Part shown: one piece after another, positions 30,407-42,264 of the stretch
Numbering within the stretch: the stretch's first letter is position 1
Layout: every line of letters begins with the position of its first letter
DNA from: Elysia chlorotica
Taxonomy: Eukaryota; Mollusca; Gastropoda; Plakobranchidae
Direction: 5' to 3'
Length of the DNA stretch: 64,000 nucleotides
NCBI GenBank assembly: GCA_003991915.1
Contig: RQTK01000032.1
Span: forward strand, 795,009-859,008
Program-made: the position numbers and the translations under genes
Notes under the pieces: model-generated
What the model was told of the DNA's origin: nothing
Databases searched by the model: none
What the model saw: the letters and a program-made list of their open reading frames with translations, nothing else

Positions 30407-31060
30407 ATGGCGACTATTTACAAAAAGCGGGGAAAAGGGCTGCTCTAATTGTCTGTAGTTACAGCGCATTGGCTTTGCTAATGACCCAGGTCTCGCTATC
30501 ACTCTCAACGGTACCTGAGAAATGAATCTGCATTTTTGCCGTTTAACTTCATCCCATGGGCTTAAATATCAAATGATTATCGCTCTTGGCGTCTGCTTGA
30601 CTGATCATGAGAATGTAAGTCCCTGCCTCACATCTCTCTGTTCATTTTTTATGTGGTAGTTTTAAAAATCTCTCTCTATCTCTATCTCTCTTTCTTTCTC
30701 TCCCTTTCTCCCCCTCTCTCTCTCTCTCTCTCTCTCCTATGGCGACTATTTACAAAAAGCGGGGAAAAGGGCTGCTCTAATTGTCTGTAGTTACAGCGCA
30801 TTGGCTTTGCTAATGACCCAGGTCTCCCTATCACTCTCAACGGTACCTGAGAAATGAATCTGCATTTTTGCCGTTTAACTTCATCCCATGGGCTTAAATA
30901 TCAAATGATTATCGCTCTTGGCGTCTGCTTGACTGATCATGAGAATGTAAGTCCCTGCCTCACATCTCTCTGTTCATTTTTTATGTGGTAGTTTTAAAAA
31001 TCTCTCTCTATCTCTATCTCTCTTTCTTTCTCTCCCTTTCTCCCTCTCTCTCTCTCTCTG
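30407..31060. repeat. Tandem duplication, 332-bp unit, nearly identical
   Basis: Copy 1 (30407-30738) and copy 2 (30739-31060) are almost identical. I found one substitution (CTCGCTATC at about 30493 against CTCCCTATC at about 30825), plus length differences in the CT tract that ends each unit. Each unit is about 255 bp of complex sequence followed by an imperfect (TC)n tract (about 30670-30737 and 31003-31060). The near identity means a very recent event or an assembly duplication joined at the CT tract. Confidence 0.95.
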
Positions 31061-31509
31061 GCATTAACTCTCTCTCTCCATTCTTCCTGGCATTTACATA
31101 TCCCCTGTTCCTTCAACTCATCCTGAGATATCAGCTAAAAGCATAATTAATGATTCTAAACCCTGACAATAACGTAATGCCACAATGCGAACGTCGCGGA
31201 AAGGGGGGGGGGGGCATATATGTCAGAAACACAAACACAAAGGCTTATATAGAATTGTACGACATGTATCTTTTGTATTATTTTTTTCTTCAACAGTTAT
31301 GCTAAATTTATTGACTGATGTCTGAAACATGTATAACAATTATTCTATTGTTTTTTTTTTACTATAAAAATTTAATGGTTAGCTACTAAATGAGAACCAG
31401 TGTAAGCATTTCCCTTCCTTTTTTATTTATTATTCATACTTTTTTTTTAAATAAGAGAACCTCAAGCAGAAGATTTTGGAAAAAAATCTTTTTGTAGGAT
31501 ATCGTGTCA
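31061..31509. other. Intergenic, short runs only
   Basis: Contains a G run (about 31204-31213) and several T runs. Nothing else was recognised. Confidence 0.55.
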
Positions 31510-31628
31510 CACTGGTTAGATCTGTGTCAGTATAAAAATGTGAAACCGGAAGCTTGATCTTCCAACACACTCACTGGTGTGGCAGTACGTGCAATAGTCA
31601 AACGTTAGTCTTGGAACCTGAAGTCGTA
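31510..31628 (+). mobile_element. SINE family A, body and 3' fragment
   Basis: ACTGGTTAGATCTGTGTCAG (31511-31530) matches the body of the 6.74-kb copy, and AAACGTTAGTCTTGGAACCTG matches the tail region of the 37.6-kb copy. The tRNA-like head is missing. It lies directly upstream of the SINE-B tandem pair. Confidence 0.65.
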
Positions 31629-31631
31629 TAT

Positions 31632-31991
31632 GATATTTCTTGTGAACCTAGGAAATTCTAAACTAGGAAAAACTTCTCTCAAAGAACATGCAAAGCGCTG
31701 GACTTCTAATCAGGTCCCGAGTTCTATTTCTGACAGATTTATGCGTGAGTCTATACATTCTGATCTGTTGGGCCGCTTTCTTTCTTTGTGGCTGCGCATG
31801 AAATTGTATTCATAACTGGTTTCATCAGATCAATGTAGAGTTGTGTGCGGAGATGCAGACAGTTTTAGTAGCAGTAAAGAAGATAATAATACACAAGACT
31901 TAAAAAGTAAGCTGAGCCAGATCGGTTTACACCATTGCGCCATTTTTATTAAATCTATGAGACACTGTTCCCATAATACAGAAAGTAAACT
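31632..31991 (+). mobile_element. tRNA-related SINE, family B, tandem copy 1
   Basis: It begins near TTCTTGTGAACCTAGGAAAT. CATGCAAAGCGCTGGACTTC followed by TAATCAGGTCCCGAGTTCTA (31688-31727) resembles the anticodon arm and T arm of a tRNA with a TCT-type anticodon loop, including a decayed B box. The rest of the unit has no coding content. An equivalent copy follows at an offset of about 367 bp. The tRNA relationship is inferred from this short block only. Confidence 0.6.
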
Positions 31992-31998
31992 TGTTCTT

Positions 31999-32332
31999 AG
32001 TCTTTCTTGGCAACCTAGGAAACCTAAAACTAGGAAAAAACTTCTCTCTCAAAAAGAACATGCAAAGCGAGAAACCTCTAATCAGGAGGTAGGTACCGAG
32101 TTCTATTTTTGATAGATTTATGTGTGAGTCTACACAACCTAACTTGATGGACCGTTTTCTTTTTTGGGCCTGAGCATGAAATTCTATTCATTACTGGTTT
32201 CATGGGATCTATGCACCTTTGTGTTCGGAGATGCAGACATTTTAAATAAGTTAAAAATCAAGTTGAGAGAAATCGGTTCACACCATCGCACCTTTTTATT
32301 TATGAGACTTTATTCCCAGAAAGTCAACTTTT
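31999..32332 (+). mobile_element. tRNA-related SINE, family B, tandem copy 2
   Basis: It aligns along its length with 31632-31991: AACCTAGGAA near the start, AACATGCAAAGCG, GAGTTCTATTT, TTTATGTGTGAGTCTACAC, ACTGGTTTCAT, GGAGATGCAGACA and ATCGGTTCACACCAT at matching positions. The copies differ by many substitutions and small indels, so the tandem arrangement is old. The B-box-like block is as decayed as in copy 1. Confidence 0.75.
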
Positions 32333-35300
32333 TTTATGGGGATATATTCTCAAAGTCGATTACTGATTCATAGTTTAGTGCTAGCTTTATGATTTAGCCA
32401 TGAAGAAAACTTTATGGTTACTTTCTTCACTCCTTACAACAAAAATCCCTCATACATATATATATATATAATATGTGTGTGTGTGTGTTACGAGAACAAA
32501 AAATATATCTAACTACATCTCATAAACCCTCTCGTATTTCAAAACCTTCATAAAATTGTCTTTCCACACACCCCTGGGCCTCTCTTGCCCAAATTAGATG
32601 CAATCCTCCAGGAACAGCATATGAAATCACTCATCCGACAGGGCCGATAAAACACGCTTACGTGGCCCCTGGATAAATTGGCTTTTGATTCTCGTTCAAC
32701 TCCAATAGCCTTTTTACAATGAGAGAAGTTGAGGGCACGTGAGCCCAGGACGTCTTTATGTTGTAACTGGCCTTACCCGCTGCAACAACGGCGAGCTCAT
32801 TCAGACAGAAAATTCGGTTTTCTCTTTCAAAAAATAATTTCAAGAGAGTGGTATGAAAAATCGTAGAATTTGGTTCCTCTCTGTTTACGTGCCTTTGCTT
32901 CATAGGGCGAAGAGAAAAAATCTATCGTTATCCTAGACGTGTCTAAAGTAGTTTTTAAATCGATTTTTTAATTCATAGTGTAAATGGATATGATGTGCAC
33001 AGTTATATTTATCAGTAGTCGATTTGCGTTACTGTATCAAGTGTTATTTTACAGTGAATGGACTTGTGTCGAATTAAGCCTTTTATAGTTCATCGTAGAC
33101 GAATCCTACGAACTTGCGTCCATTTCTGCATTACTTATAGAAAAACCTACAGTGCTCATTTACAAACTGTTCACAATTACTCTTTTTTATTATTTACTTT
33201 TAGATTTTTAAGGTGGGGGGAGGGGGTGCATGCTTAATTTTATCAGGGAAAAAATGAAAAAATCCTCAGAGAGTTTGTAACATCAGAACTTTAACAATTA
33301 ATTAAAAATGTAAAGCTTTCGAAACGAGAGTCACTAAGATAAATAGCATTGCTCAGAATATCAGTTGCAGTCGTAGTGACTGTTCCTTAAACAACAATAT
33401 CCTTTTTTTTCTATGTCCTTTAGGTTCCTAAAGATCGCTAGATGGAGGCGAAGGCATCTGAACCACAGAGCTCTAAAACATGGCCGTCAGTGCAGACCTC
33501 TGCCCGACAAAGCTACTGACAGTTTCAAGTTTTGTTCAGGGACTGTGGCGCCGAGATCAGAATCAGCGTTTTACTGAACATCGGAAAACAGGATAATTTT
33601 CAAATATCGAAAAAATTATAATGCTCAAGTTGTAAAATAGAGCGCCTTAAACTTTTCTGTCTTTTTTTTTCGATTTCATGTCTCCTTACGTCACCATGCT
33701 TTTGTCTCTGTCTTCATCACGCACGTCGAGTGAATTTTTTCTCCTCGCCGCCTGCAACACCAGCCTTATTGTTCTTAAAAAATCATTTACGTATTGCTTT
33801 CGACAAAAAGGGTATTAAAATGGCTAAATGGGTATGATTTGTGTAAGAATAAGAGTATAAGAGGGGTAGGGGGGGGGGAGAGAATGTCAGACAAGAACTT
33901 TGCTGACTTGAAATATTGTGTTCATTGAAATTGGAGTGAAATAACAATCGCGAGGTTATAAATCCGTACCGTCCCTTTTTAAATTTTTTTAAATATTTAT
34001 ATATTTCAACTAAGTAAATATTCGTCTATTATTACATAATAATATAACAAATGATTACATAATTATTCTTTTGTTTATATTTTGCTTCGAAATTGTAAAT
34101 CTGTTTTACATTTACAAAGTTCTTACTGATTTTGACTTCAATTAAGTGTTAAAGAAAAACATTTAAAACATTCTGTTTTCAAAGAGCCGACTTTGTTTAC
34201 TCTGCTAAACTCTATATCATGTCAGGATGTTGCTTTAAAAGCCATGGCCAAATTCCAAGACTCTAAAATATCAATATAAAGACCCAATTTTATATCGTTT
34301 CTGCGTTGAAACATGTCTATCCTGGCTCCAGATATTAAAAGTAAGCCAGGCGAATAATCGATTGATCGATACGTGAACCCAAGAACCTCTGTCGCTCTAA
34401 GTGGAGCCGGTGCTCATTCCTACAGCTAGTCGCAGAGTTTGAGAACAAGATCATGGAAAAATACACAGATTAGGTATTTTCATATTATATAGTTATTGTT
34501 TTCTATGATTTTAACAGGTTTTATTTCTATGGGCTATTCTTACAGACTAAATTCCACTTTAAGATAACTCAATTAAATATAAACACCCTATAGCTGCCAT
34601 ATACGGCCCCTCCTTTCACACCATCTCTAACTCAGACAATAAAATAACTTTCGAACGATACGTTTTAGTTTGTGCAAAAAACAGTCAATTATATTGAATA
34701 CTGAAGTAATGAAATAGCACATCCCTCCTCTTATTTCTGTAAAAAATGTGTTTAGTTTAACTAAACTTTTAGGTGTTATACTGCCATGTCACTGCCAATT
34801 TGGAGCACTCCATGTCATATTTTGGTAATTTTGATAATTGAAATGGCATTGTCAATGTCAATATTAAGTGAGGCCATATTGAATAAAATATGAGAAGTCG
34901 TAGTTTTCTGTTTAGCTCTCCCTCTAAAGTCAATCAGTTCATACTAATATTGTTTCATTTTCAATTAAGTTTTTCTTGTGTTGTGAGATTTATCACTTTC
35001 TAGTATTGCAGACGTTTTGGGACCCCCCCCCCCCCAAAGGTCTGTCAACAGCTACTACAAACAAACAAAAAGTTCGTGTATAATTTTCTGATACTCATAG
35101 ACTCATCTTTCGATAAATCCAACAGGAGCCGGCACTGGAGTATGTCTAAACTTCGATTTCTTGTCAAAAACCTTTTGTCTATTATGCGTATTACCAAAAT
35201 TTAGCGGCTAGTGCAAAATATTAATTTTAGGTGAATAACTTATTATTCCATAAACTACGGAGTCTGGTTTTTCCGTTTCATATCGAGACAAAATAAATTT

Positions 35301-36250
35301 AATTCAAGTTTATAATCACTTGAAAACAAATAATAATACTCTTTCATTGATATTATTATATCAAACTGAATCACAAATCAGCAAACTTCGCAAAATCATA
35401 TTGATGCAAAACTAGATGTTGTTAGAACCTGCATGAATAGGGGGATAGAAAGGAAAGAGATAGAGAACAAAAAAGAAAAGAAAAGAGAATGGGCGAGGGT
35501 GGCGAAAAAAAGGACAAAAACATAAAGATGATAAGATGGAGATAGAAAAGATTGAACGGGGGAAAGTAAGGAACAGAGACGGAAAACACGAAATGATACA
35601 GTGCTGTGAAAAGAAAATTATTTACTATCACTAGTAGTTATATATTGAAGGAACAGACAACTACGTATACAAAAACGAGAGAAAAAAAAACATTAGTAAA
35701 TTCGTCGTTTACAAAACAATACGCAAACCATATAAAATTTGTCCATGGTTATTTCTTTAATAACGATTATTGTGGTGAAACTTCCAAAACAAGCGAAATT
35801 AAACCGTTTTAAATATCGAAACAAAGAAGACGATCGATCAATATTTCTATTCGTAATCTTAAAGGCGTCACTGGCCATGCCTTGCCTCTCCAAAATTTAA
35901 TAAAAATGGGAATTTAGAATCCAAAGCAGCCAAACCTATCAGACAATGGAATGAGACGTGCCATTAATCTGTGTTAATAACATCGGGCTGCTATGTTGGT
36001 AATGTATTGCAGTAAAAATACATACTACACGTTTCTAAGGAAAAATAATAGTAGGAGGTGGCTTCCTTGAGCCGTCGCTTCAGTGGTAAAAAAAGCGATA
36101 AGAAAATAGTCATTAGTCATCAATATCTGTTGAAACCCACTAATTGGAAAGGCCGAGCCTACTTGTAGGCGGAAACTTGTAACTCAAACAGTAAACTTTT
36201 AAAGCTTGTTACTTAAAAGTTCGTTGGTTTCTATACGTATCTAGTCGGAT
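32333..36250. other. Long intergenic stretch, low in repeats
   Basis: A short (TA)n(TG)n tract lies at 32457-32490. Positions 32560-32910 are complex and GC-richer with no recognisable coding frame. G or C runs lie near 33869-33879 and 35023-35035. A tRNA-like minus-strand block, very decayed, may lie at about 34365-34440 (B-box-like GGTTCTTGGG). The rest is AT-rich unique sequence. This is the longest part of the window nearly free of microsatellites. Confidence 0.45.
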
Positions 36251-36254
36251 GTCA

Positions 36255-36302
36255 CGATCGAGCCCCAAGGCTAACGTCTGACAATTCAGTCACAAATACA
36301 AG
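36255..36302 (-). mobile_element. SINE family A, small 3' fragment
   Basis: On the minus strand TTGTCAGACGTTAGCCTTGG followed by GGCTCGATCG matches the CACACGTTAATCTTGGGGCCC block of the 37.6-kb copy. Only about 45 bp are recognisable, so this is a remnant. Confidence 0.45.
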
Positions 36303-36561
36303 ATGATCTTAGAGTCATAGAGAGAGAAAATTTTTCATCAGAATAATTATAGCAACGGTAACTTCGAAAGCTCCAAGTAAAACATTCAGACGATTACAAA
36401 TATCTAGGGATTCCTTTAGCCCTTAAAGTCTGTGGTACTGCTGCTTTGAAAAAAAAAATTAATATAGTAAAACTTGAACATGTCCATCTCATTATGATGC
36501 ATGCATGTTAAACAAAAGGGGAAAGGATTTTGCCGAAATATATTTTTATATAAATATTCAT

Positions 36562-36568
<7 letters not shown>

Positions 36569-36604
<36 letters not shown>

Positions 36605-36605
36605 A
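36569..36605. repeat. (CAA)n microsatellite
   Basis: Twelve uninterrupted CAA units. The minus strand translates as a leucine run, which is not a gene. Confidence 0.96.
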
Positions 36606-36679
36606 GAAATGCGGAAGGCTATTTTAGGTTACACTATTTGCCTGTGTGTTGCCCTATTGAAAAAAAATGGTGTTTAAGT

Positions 36680-36870
36680 CTGTGTGGAGTGTCGCCGGCA
36701 GCCATAGCATGGCCCGAGGCTGCTCAACATTCCAGTTCGCACGTCATTTGCATACCATGGTCAAGAAGGCGTAAGGCGGGGATCCATTTGCATACGGCGA
36801 CGATTATCATGAACACAGAGTGACTGGAGACTGCCTCTCTGTGGCCACACTACGGTCTGCACGACGTGTG
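36680..36870. promoter_or_regulatory. Complex island with two octamer motifs
   Basis: The POU-domain octamer ATTTGCAT occurs at 36746-36753 and 36786-36793, exactly 40 bp apart and both inside the 11-mer CATTTGCATAC. A CRE-like ACGTCAT overlaps the start of the first. The island is GC-richer than its surroundings. Octamers bind Oct/Brn-type POU factors in animals, so a regulatory role is plausible. It is inferred from motifs alone, and short reading frames through it are not convincing. Confidence 0.35.
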
Positions 36871-37424
36871 TTTTATGAGACAAAGTGTTTCAACTTAGCA
36901 TCGTTATCGCCTTGTTTTATCTTATGTAGTCAGATGACTTGTCAGTGCTTGTACTGGCGAAGCTTCCTTTCCACTGGGGCGAGGTATCTAACATTGCTGG
37001 GAATTACCTGCATAAAGTCACTTTCTCAGCCGCAACCGAAGAATCAAGCAATGGGGTTAGAGAACAACAGTCTCTGTCCAACTTGAGATGGAAACACTTC
37101 ATTTTGACACTAGCGGATTAAAGGAACGCCATCACTTATTGATCCAGATCATTAAGCTGAGGCAGAATTGAAAACTTGCGAGGAACATGCTAAATTAGTG
37201 TAACAAAACAATATCATTAAAGATGAAACAATGTAAAATACATAAGACGTCAGGTTGGTTGTATTTTTTTTTGTTGGAACAGGATTTCATGGTGGAAACT
37301 GGAGACTATGTGGGCGTCGAATACTTTCAGTGTTACATCCCACTATTTCTTACATTCTAGAAGGAACAATCACAAATCTTGATCTAGCTTGTGATTTAAA
37401 GATGGACAAGACATGAAAAGACGC
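36871..37424. other. Intergenic stretch, nothing recognised
   Basis: Moderately complex unique DNA. Two overlapping plus-strand frames (36820-37121) show no known motif. Confidence 0.5.
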
Positions 37425-37490
37425 GATGAACCACTCCGACGGGTGTCGAACCCGCATGCTCTAGGCATAACCCACGATGCATGTCCAAAA
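37425..37490 (-). mobile_element. tRNA-like SINE head, decayed
   Basis: On the minus strand GCATGCGGGTTCGACACCCG contains a B-box-like GGGTTCGACACCC (37441-37453). Upstream on that strand GGGTTATGCCTAGAGC is a weak A-box match. It could be the head of an insertion next to the family A copy at 37561-37725, or an isolated tRNA pseudogene. Confidence 0.45.
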
Positions 37491-37560
37491 AAAGACCAGT
37501 AGGTACGCCTACATAACGCCAAAACCCCAGTGAATCACACAGTTACGTAGAGTTGAGTTC

Positions 37561-37725
37561 AGTTAGTTTGCTTAGCGTCCAACCCCTGCAAAGTATATTG
37601 TGTAAGGGCCCCAAGATTAACGTGTGACAGTTTAACGAGCTGCCACATAGAAACAGAGCAAAAAACCTGGACCTCTGTCTTAGCCATTATACTGGCACCG
37701 ACCCAACCATTAGGGAAGGAAACAC
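37561..37725 (-). mobile_element. SINE family A, 5'-truncated
   Basis: Read on the minus strand: CTAATGGTTGGGTCGGTGCC (body), then ACACGTTAATCTTGGGGCCC, then GGTTGGACGCTAAGCAAAC at the 3' end (37561-37583). The order and spacing match the 6.74-kb copy. The tRNA-like head is not present at the right end. Confidence 0.72.
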
Positions 37726-38404
37726 GCCGTCATACAAACAAACAAAAATAAAAACAGATGTAGTGGCACCGCTCGGCACTGGCTACAAATCTCAGTCGTC
37801 GCTGGGAGAGGTGAAAAGTGGAGGAAAAGATTGCTCTAGACCGCGTGTAATGAGCGGCACATGATGAGGGGGAAGCCGTCACCAGTCGCTGAGGCACATA
37901 ATCAGTAATATACATGCAAAGTACCCAATCCTTCATCTCTTTTCCTTCTGTTAGAGAAATCGAACGGTTTTTTGTGTGCAGGAACAAAACTACTGGCTTG
38001 CAGTGCCGGCATCAATTAATGGACAAGAAACAATGTTCAGGAAGGACGTTCAGTTTTTCTAGATCTCCTGTAAAGATGGAGCCAAGCACAATTTTGGGGA
38101 GAGACCAAATTAAAACGGAAAGCTGTTACTCATATGCATAGAGTATGGAATACAAACAATTTTAAATAGCTTATTTTCGCTATTTTGTCTTTATTTCATG
38201 GCGCATCTATATTCTACCTATCTATTTTTCTGTCCGCTTTCCTCATCGCCTCTGTAACACACATCCTTTCTTCCTTCTCTTCATGTAGCTCTTTCTTTTC
38301 CTCAATTTCGATTCCAGTTTACTAAATGCCCTCAGCCCTCTCTCTTTTGCCTTTACTCCTACGCCTCTGTGTTCTCGCGCTCCTTTTTCCTCGACTTGTC
38401 GTCT

Positions 38405-38406
<2 letters not shown>
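37726..38406. other. Intergenic stretch, nothing recognised
   Basis: Unique sequence, somewhat GC-richer at 37760-37900. A C-run precedes the TC array at 38405. No gene was recognised. Confidence 0.5.
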
Positions 38407-38474
<68 letters not shown>

Positions 38475-38531
38475 TCTCTCTCTCTCACACACACACACTC
38501 AATCACTTTCTCTCACTCACTCACTCACTCA

Positions 38532-38622
<91 letters not shown>

Positions 38623-38627
38623 GCTCT
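38407..38627. repeat. Compound (TC)n(AC)n(TCAC)n microsatellite
   Basis: A TC run of about 80 bp is followed by ACACAC, an ACTC/TCAC block (38512-38535), and a second TC run to about 38627. All reading frames across it are Ser-Leu, His-Thr or Arg-Glu repeats. Confidence 0.97.
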
Positions 38628-41100
38628 ACCTGTCAATTTATCTCTCTATCTCTTTATCTATATGTATATCTTTTGCTGTCTTTTTATTTCTCATTTTACA
38701 CAGTTAAGTACTATTATATTTGTAGTTTATATTGCCATGCTCAGATCCTTACCCACGATTAATATCTTCTTTCTTTCTAATCAAGACTTTATCCTTAAAA
38801 AATAAATTATGTGCTGTGTGACATCGATAGTGCACCGTTTAAAAAGTTTTATCTCCAGGGACAAATTATATTTTATTAAATAGTAACTTCTGCGTAACGA
38901 CGCTTGAACTTTTCACGGCACAGTTTTCGATATAAAACCTTATTAAGTAAGTGCGCCAAACTGGTAAAAACTATAGCCTTCTTTACATAACTATGATACT
39001 TTCTTTATTACATAAAGGTGAAGTCCAAACAGAACAAGTTTTAAAAAACAAATGTTTGGTGAAAATGCAATGTATAAGGCAAATAAAGAACTAACAATCC
39101 TAATACGAAAAAAGAACATTGGTTATTCATCCCAAGCCGTAAATACCATAAGGGTCCAAGTGAACATCTAGCTAAATCCATGTTTGCAAATTTATTTTTT
39201 ATCAAAGTGGCCTGAAATAAGATCGCTCGTACTGGCTTCCATAAAGCTTCGGAGAAGTTTCTCTTGAAACAACCACAATAATGCATGCCCTACTTGGCAC
39301 ACGGCAGCCTTCTGACCACGTCTCCAGCATCTCACCGAGTCCACTCTGTTTTGGTCATTGAGTGATTGACACACACATTAGTTTTTTTATTGTTTGTTCC
39401 GGATTATACTTGTTTTTTCTTCATTTTTTTCATTACCATAATATTTGTTTCCCTTTAAGGATACTTCCATTATTAAAATCTGGCCTGCAGCTATATAGTG
39501 TTGCCATCAGTGTCTCTGATATACATCCCAGAAGTCTCAAACATAGATCCCAAGTGCCGTGAGGGTCAGTCAGGCCTAGCTGCCCTCTCGGACACTCGGA
39601 CACTTGAGGCGCGCTGGACAGGAAGGCTAGTTTTCTCTCACCCAGACTGGCGTTTCGCTAATAAAGCCATTCTGGTCAATCGATTTCCCAGTTAAAATAA
39701 CTTCGAACTATAACTGAATCACAGCAATGGGGTGTTAGTACCGAGAAAATATTGTTTTTATATAGCTTTCTCTGTGATATTTGTAGATCTACTCTATTTT
39801 AAGACATTTGCAAAACAGAAAACTTAAAAATAGTTTAACTGTTTACCGATTTTATAATACTAGTCCCTTCTCAAGATCAGAGTAGTATGCATTTAAATTC
39901 CAAGTGTTCTAACACTAATACTATATTAAATTTTTATATATTAATGTGTTCTTGAACCGAAGACAGGTCTTTTCTTTTCCTATAAAAACCTATCTAATAC
40001 AATTTAAATTGTGATTTTTTGGTGTTTTTCCTTCCTGTAAACAAATCGCATTTGATTTTTTCTGACAAAAAATATAGAGCCAGACAAGTAGACAGAGGAC
40101 CGAATTGAATGAAAAAAAAAAAAGACAAAGCAGCAGCGCTGTTTTGATGGTTTTCTTCATCTTTTTAGAACGGCATGGAACTATTTCTATGGCCAAGCGC
40201 ACTAATACAAGAATAAAATCTTTAAACGCCAAGGATGTCAATAACGCTCATGATCATACGCAGGATGCATAAAGATGTCTCTTTGTGTTTAAATGATGAA
40301 CTTAATGTGAATCTTACGTAAATATTGTGAATGATAACATTACGAAAACATACCTTAAGTAAAAAAGTGAACAAGAGCAAAGCGTGCCCTTATTACATAA
40401 AAAGTATGGTTGATAAACAAAACAAAACCCCAGAGAGTTAGGGGGTCGAGGCGTGAAGAGAGGAACATACATTTTTTTCAGTTCACCAAAGAGGACTAAT
40501 GAGAGACACGTATATGAAATAATAAGCAGAGACAGAACATAAAACATAAAGACAGGCTGACAAATGGAACGTCTGAATCGAAGAAGTAGGATATTAGTTA
40601 TCTTTTTTGTATGTACATGACTGTGCTTGGAGAAAGCAAGGCATTTACACCGAAACTCTTCTTCAATTTACTGTGGGGAATTAAAACAATTGTTTTTAAA
40701 GTCTATCATTACGTTTACAGATCTGTTAGTCGCTTGGGTTTCTTCCTGACCAATCATTAGAGTTTTAGATTGTCGGTTTAAAAGTTGTATAAACCATCTC
40801 CGCAGTGTGTCGCTTAATCTAGTTTAAATGACAATTACTAAACACCATGGAGTATGAGGCATTAAAATGTTAAGTGCTGGCTTTTTTAAGGCTCGTTAGT
40901 CTCAATTTGTACCTGCAATACACAAAACGCTATAGGCAGTAGCTACTGATAACAATTTTTTCACAATTAAAATGTATCCTAATAATACTTAAAGTTATAA
41001 ATCTATATTGCCTTCAAGGTATCGCTTTTTTATTTTTATGGTCAAGTCGGTTCCAGATTGTTGATAAATCTGACCGCCTTTTGCAAGCGTCAACATTTTT
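38628..41100. other. Intergenic stretch, nothing recognised
   Basis: AT-rich unique DNA with no microsatellite and only short, unrecognisable frames. Confidence 0.55.
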
Positions 41101-41107
41101 TACCCGC

Positions 41108-41166
41108 AGGACCTATCAGGGGAACCTAGAAGACGTTAAACCCAGAGAGAGGGAAGAGAGAGAGAT

Positions 41167-41257
<91 letters not shown>
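41108..41257 (+). repeat. SINE-like 3' end running into (GA)n
   Basis: AGGGGAACCTAGAAGACGTT (about 41117-41136) and AAACCC lead directly into an imperfect, then pure, GA tract to 41257. It is the counterpart of the join at 23.97-24.06 kb. The shared GACGTTAAA end resembles the tail of SINE family A, suggesting that the microsatellite grew from a short GA stretch at a retroposon 3' end. Confidence 0.62.
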
Positions 41258-41259
<2 letters not shown>

Positions 41260-42262
41260 CAACATTTACCCAATTTCTAAGATGTGTCAAAGTGTCAGGT
41301 CAAGCTATTTTCTCAACAGTCCAGAAACACTTGACCATTTCCGAGTCCCGATCATTTGCCCCTTTCTGCCAGTTCTCTTCAGGCATCGATCACGGCTCCA
41401 GTCTCTTGACCAAGCGGAGGTTAAGAACAAGTGCTGGTCAACCCAAATCTTGGAGGCCTCGTGTATAGTTACAGCGTGACTGATATTTGGCCCAAAAGGG
41501 GTATACATCCATCATGTAAAGGATACAAGTGAAAACAGGTGATGTCACGTTTTGGACAATGCGTTAAACAATTTTTGAACAACTCGTTTTGGCTCTAGTT
41601 ATACCCTTAATCAATTATAAAATGCCACATTTTTTTCTTTACGTCAGGAGGTAATATTTTCTATTCCTGGTGATATTTAATGTCAGCCGTACTGCTAAAG
41701 AGGCAAACCTTTTTTTCATGAAATTATATTGATATTTGCAGTCTTTGGTATCGCACACAAACATGTTATTCGATTTGAAGAATTGAATTTTAGACATACC
41801 TGTCGCTTCTACCTGTGGCTACCATGCACTGCAAAAGTACAGATAAACACACTCTGCACATTGTACATCTAAAGATCTGTTAATATGATCACTTTTCTAA
41901 ATTTTAAACTATTTATTTTCAATAATTCTGTTAGGTTACAAGCTACAGATACCCCACACCCACTTCCACCACCTCTTAATGATTCTCGGTTTAGTGCTCT
42001 ATCGTAAAAGTCACAAGACATTAATTTTTTCCCCTCAAGGCGGGCGTATCTGTTTTGGCGGTCACCATCTATCTGGCGGTGCCAGGGTAACACCATCGAT
42101 CAAATTACCAGGCCCTTGACGAAAGAAAATCTGGGCAGTCACTGGCAGCAAAAAAGCCGACCAGATGGATGGACCGCGAAATTGGGGGAAGCGGAGGCAA
42201 AGGTCGTGCACCCAGGGGGATCGGTGCGACTGACTGGGGCCTGATAGTGGGCGGGATGGACA

Positions 42263-42264
<2 letters not shown>
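41258..42264. other. Intergenic stretch with two complex islands
   Basis: Positions 41330-41480 and 42050-42260 are GC-richer than the background. The second contains ATCGATCAAATTACC (42096-42110) and CCAGATGGATGG, and leads straight into the G run. Neither contains a recognisable coding frame. Confidence 0.45.

Noticed and set aside
34365..34440. SINE head on the minus strand
   Set aside because: Only a weak B-box-like GGTTCTTGGG and no alignable body; too decayed to annotate separately.
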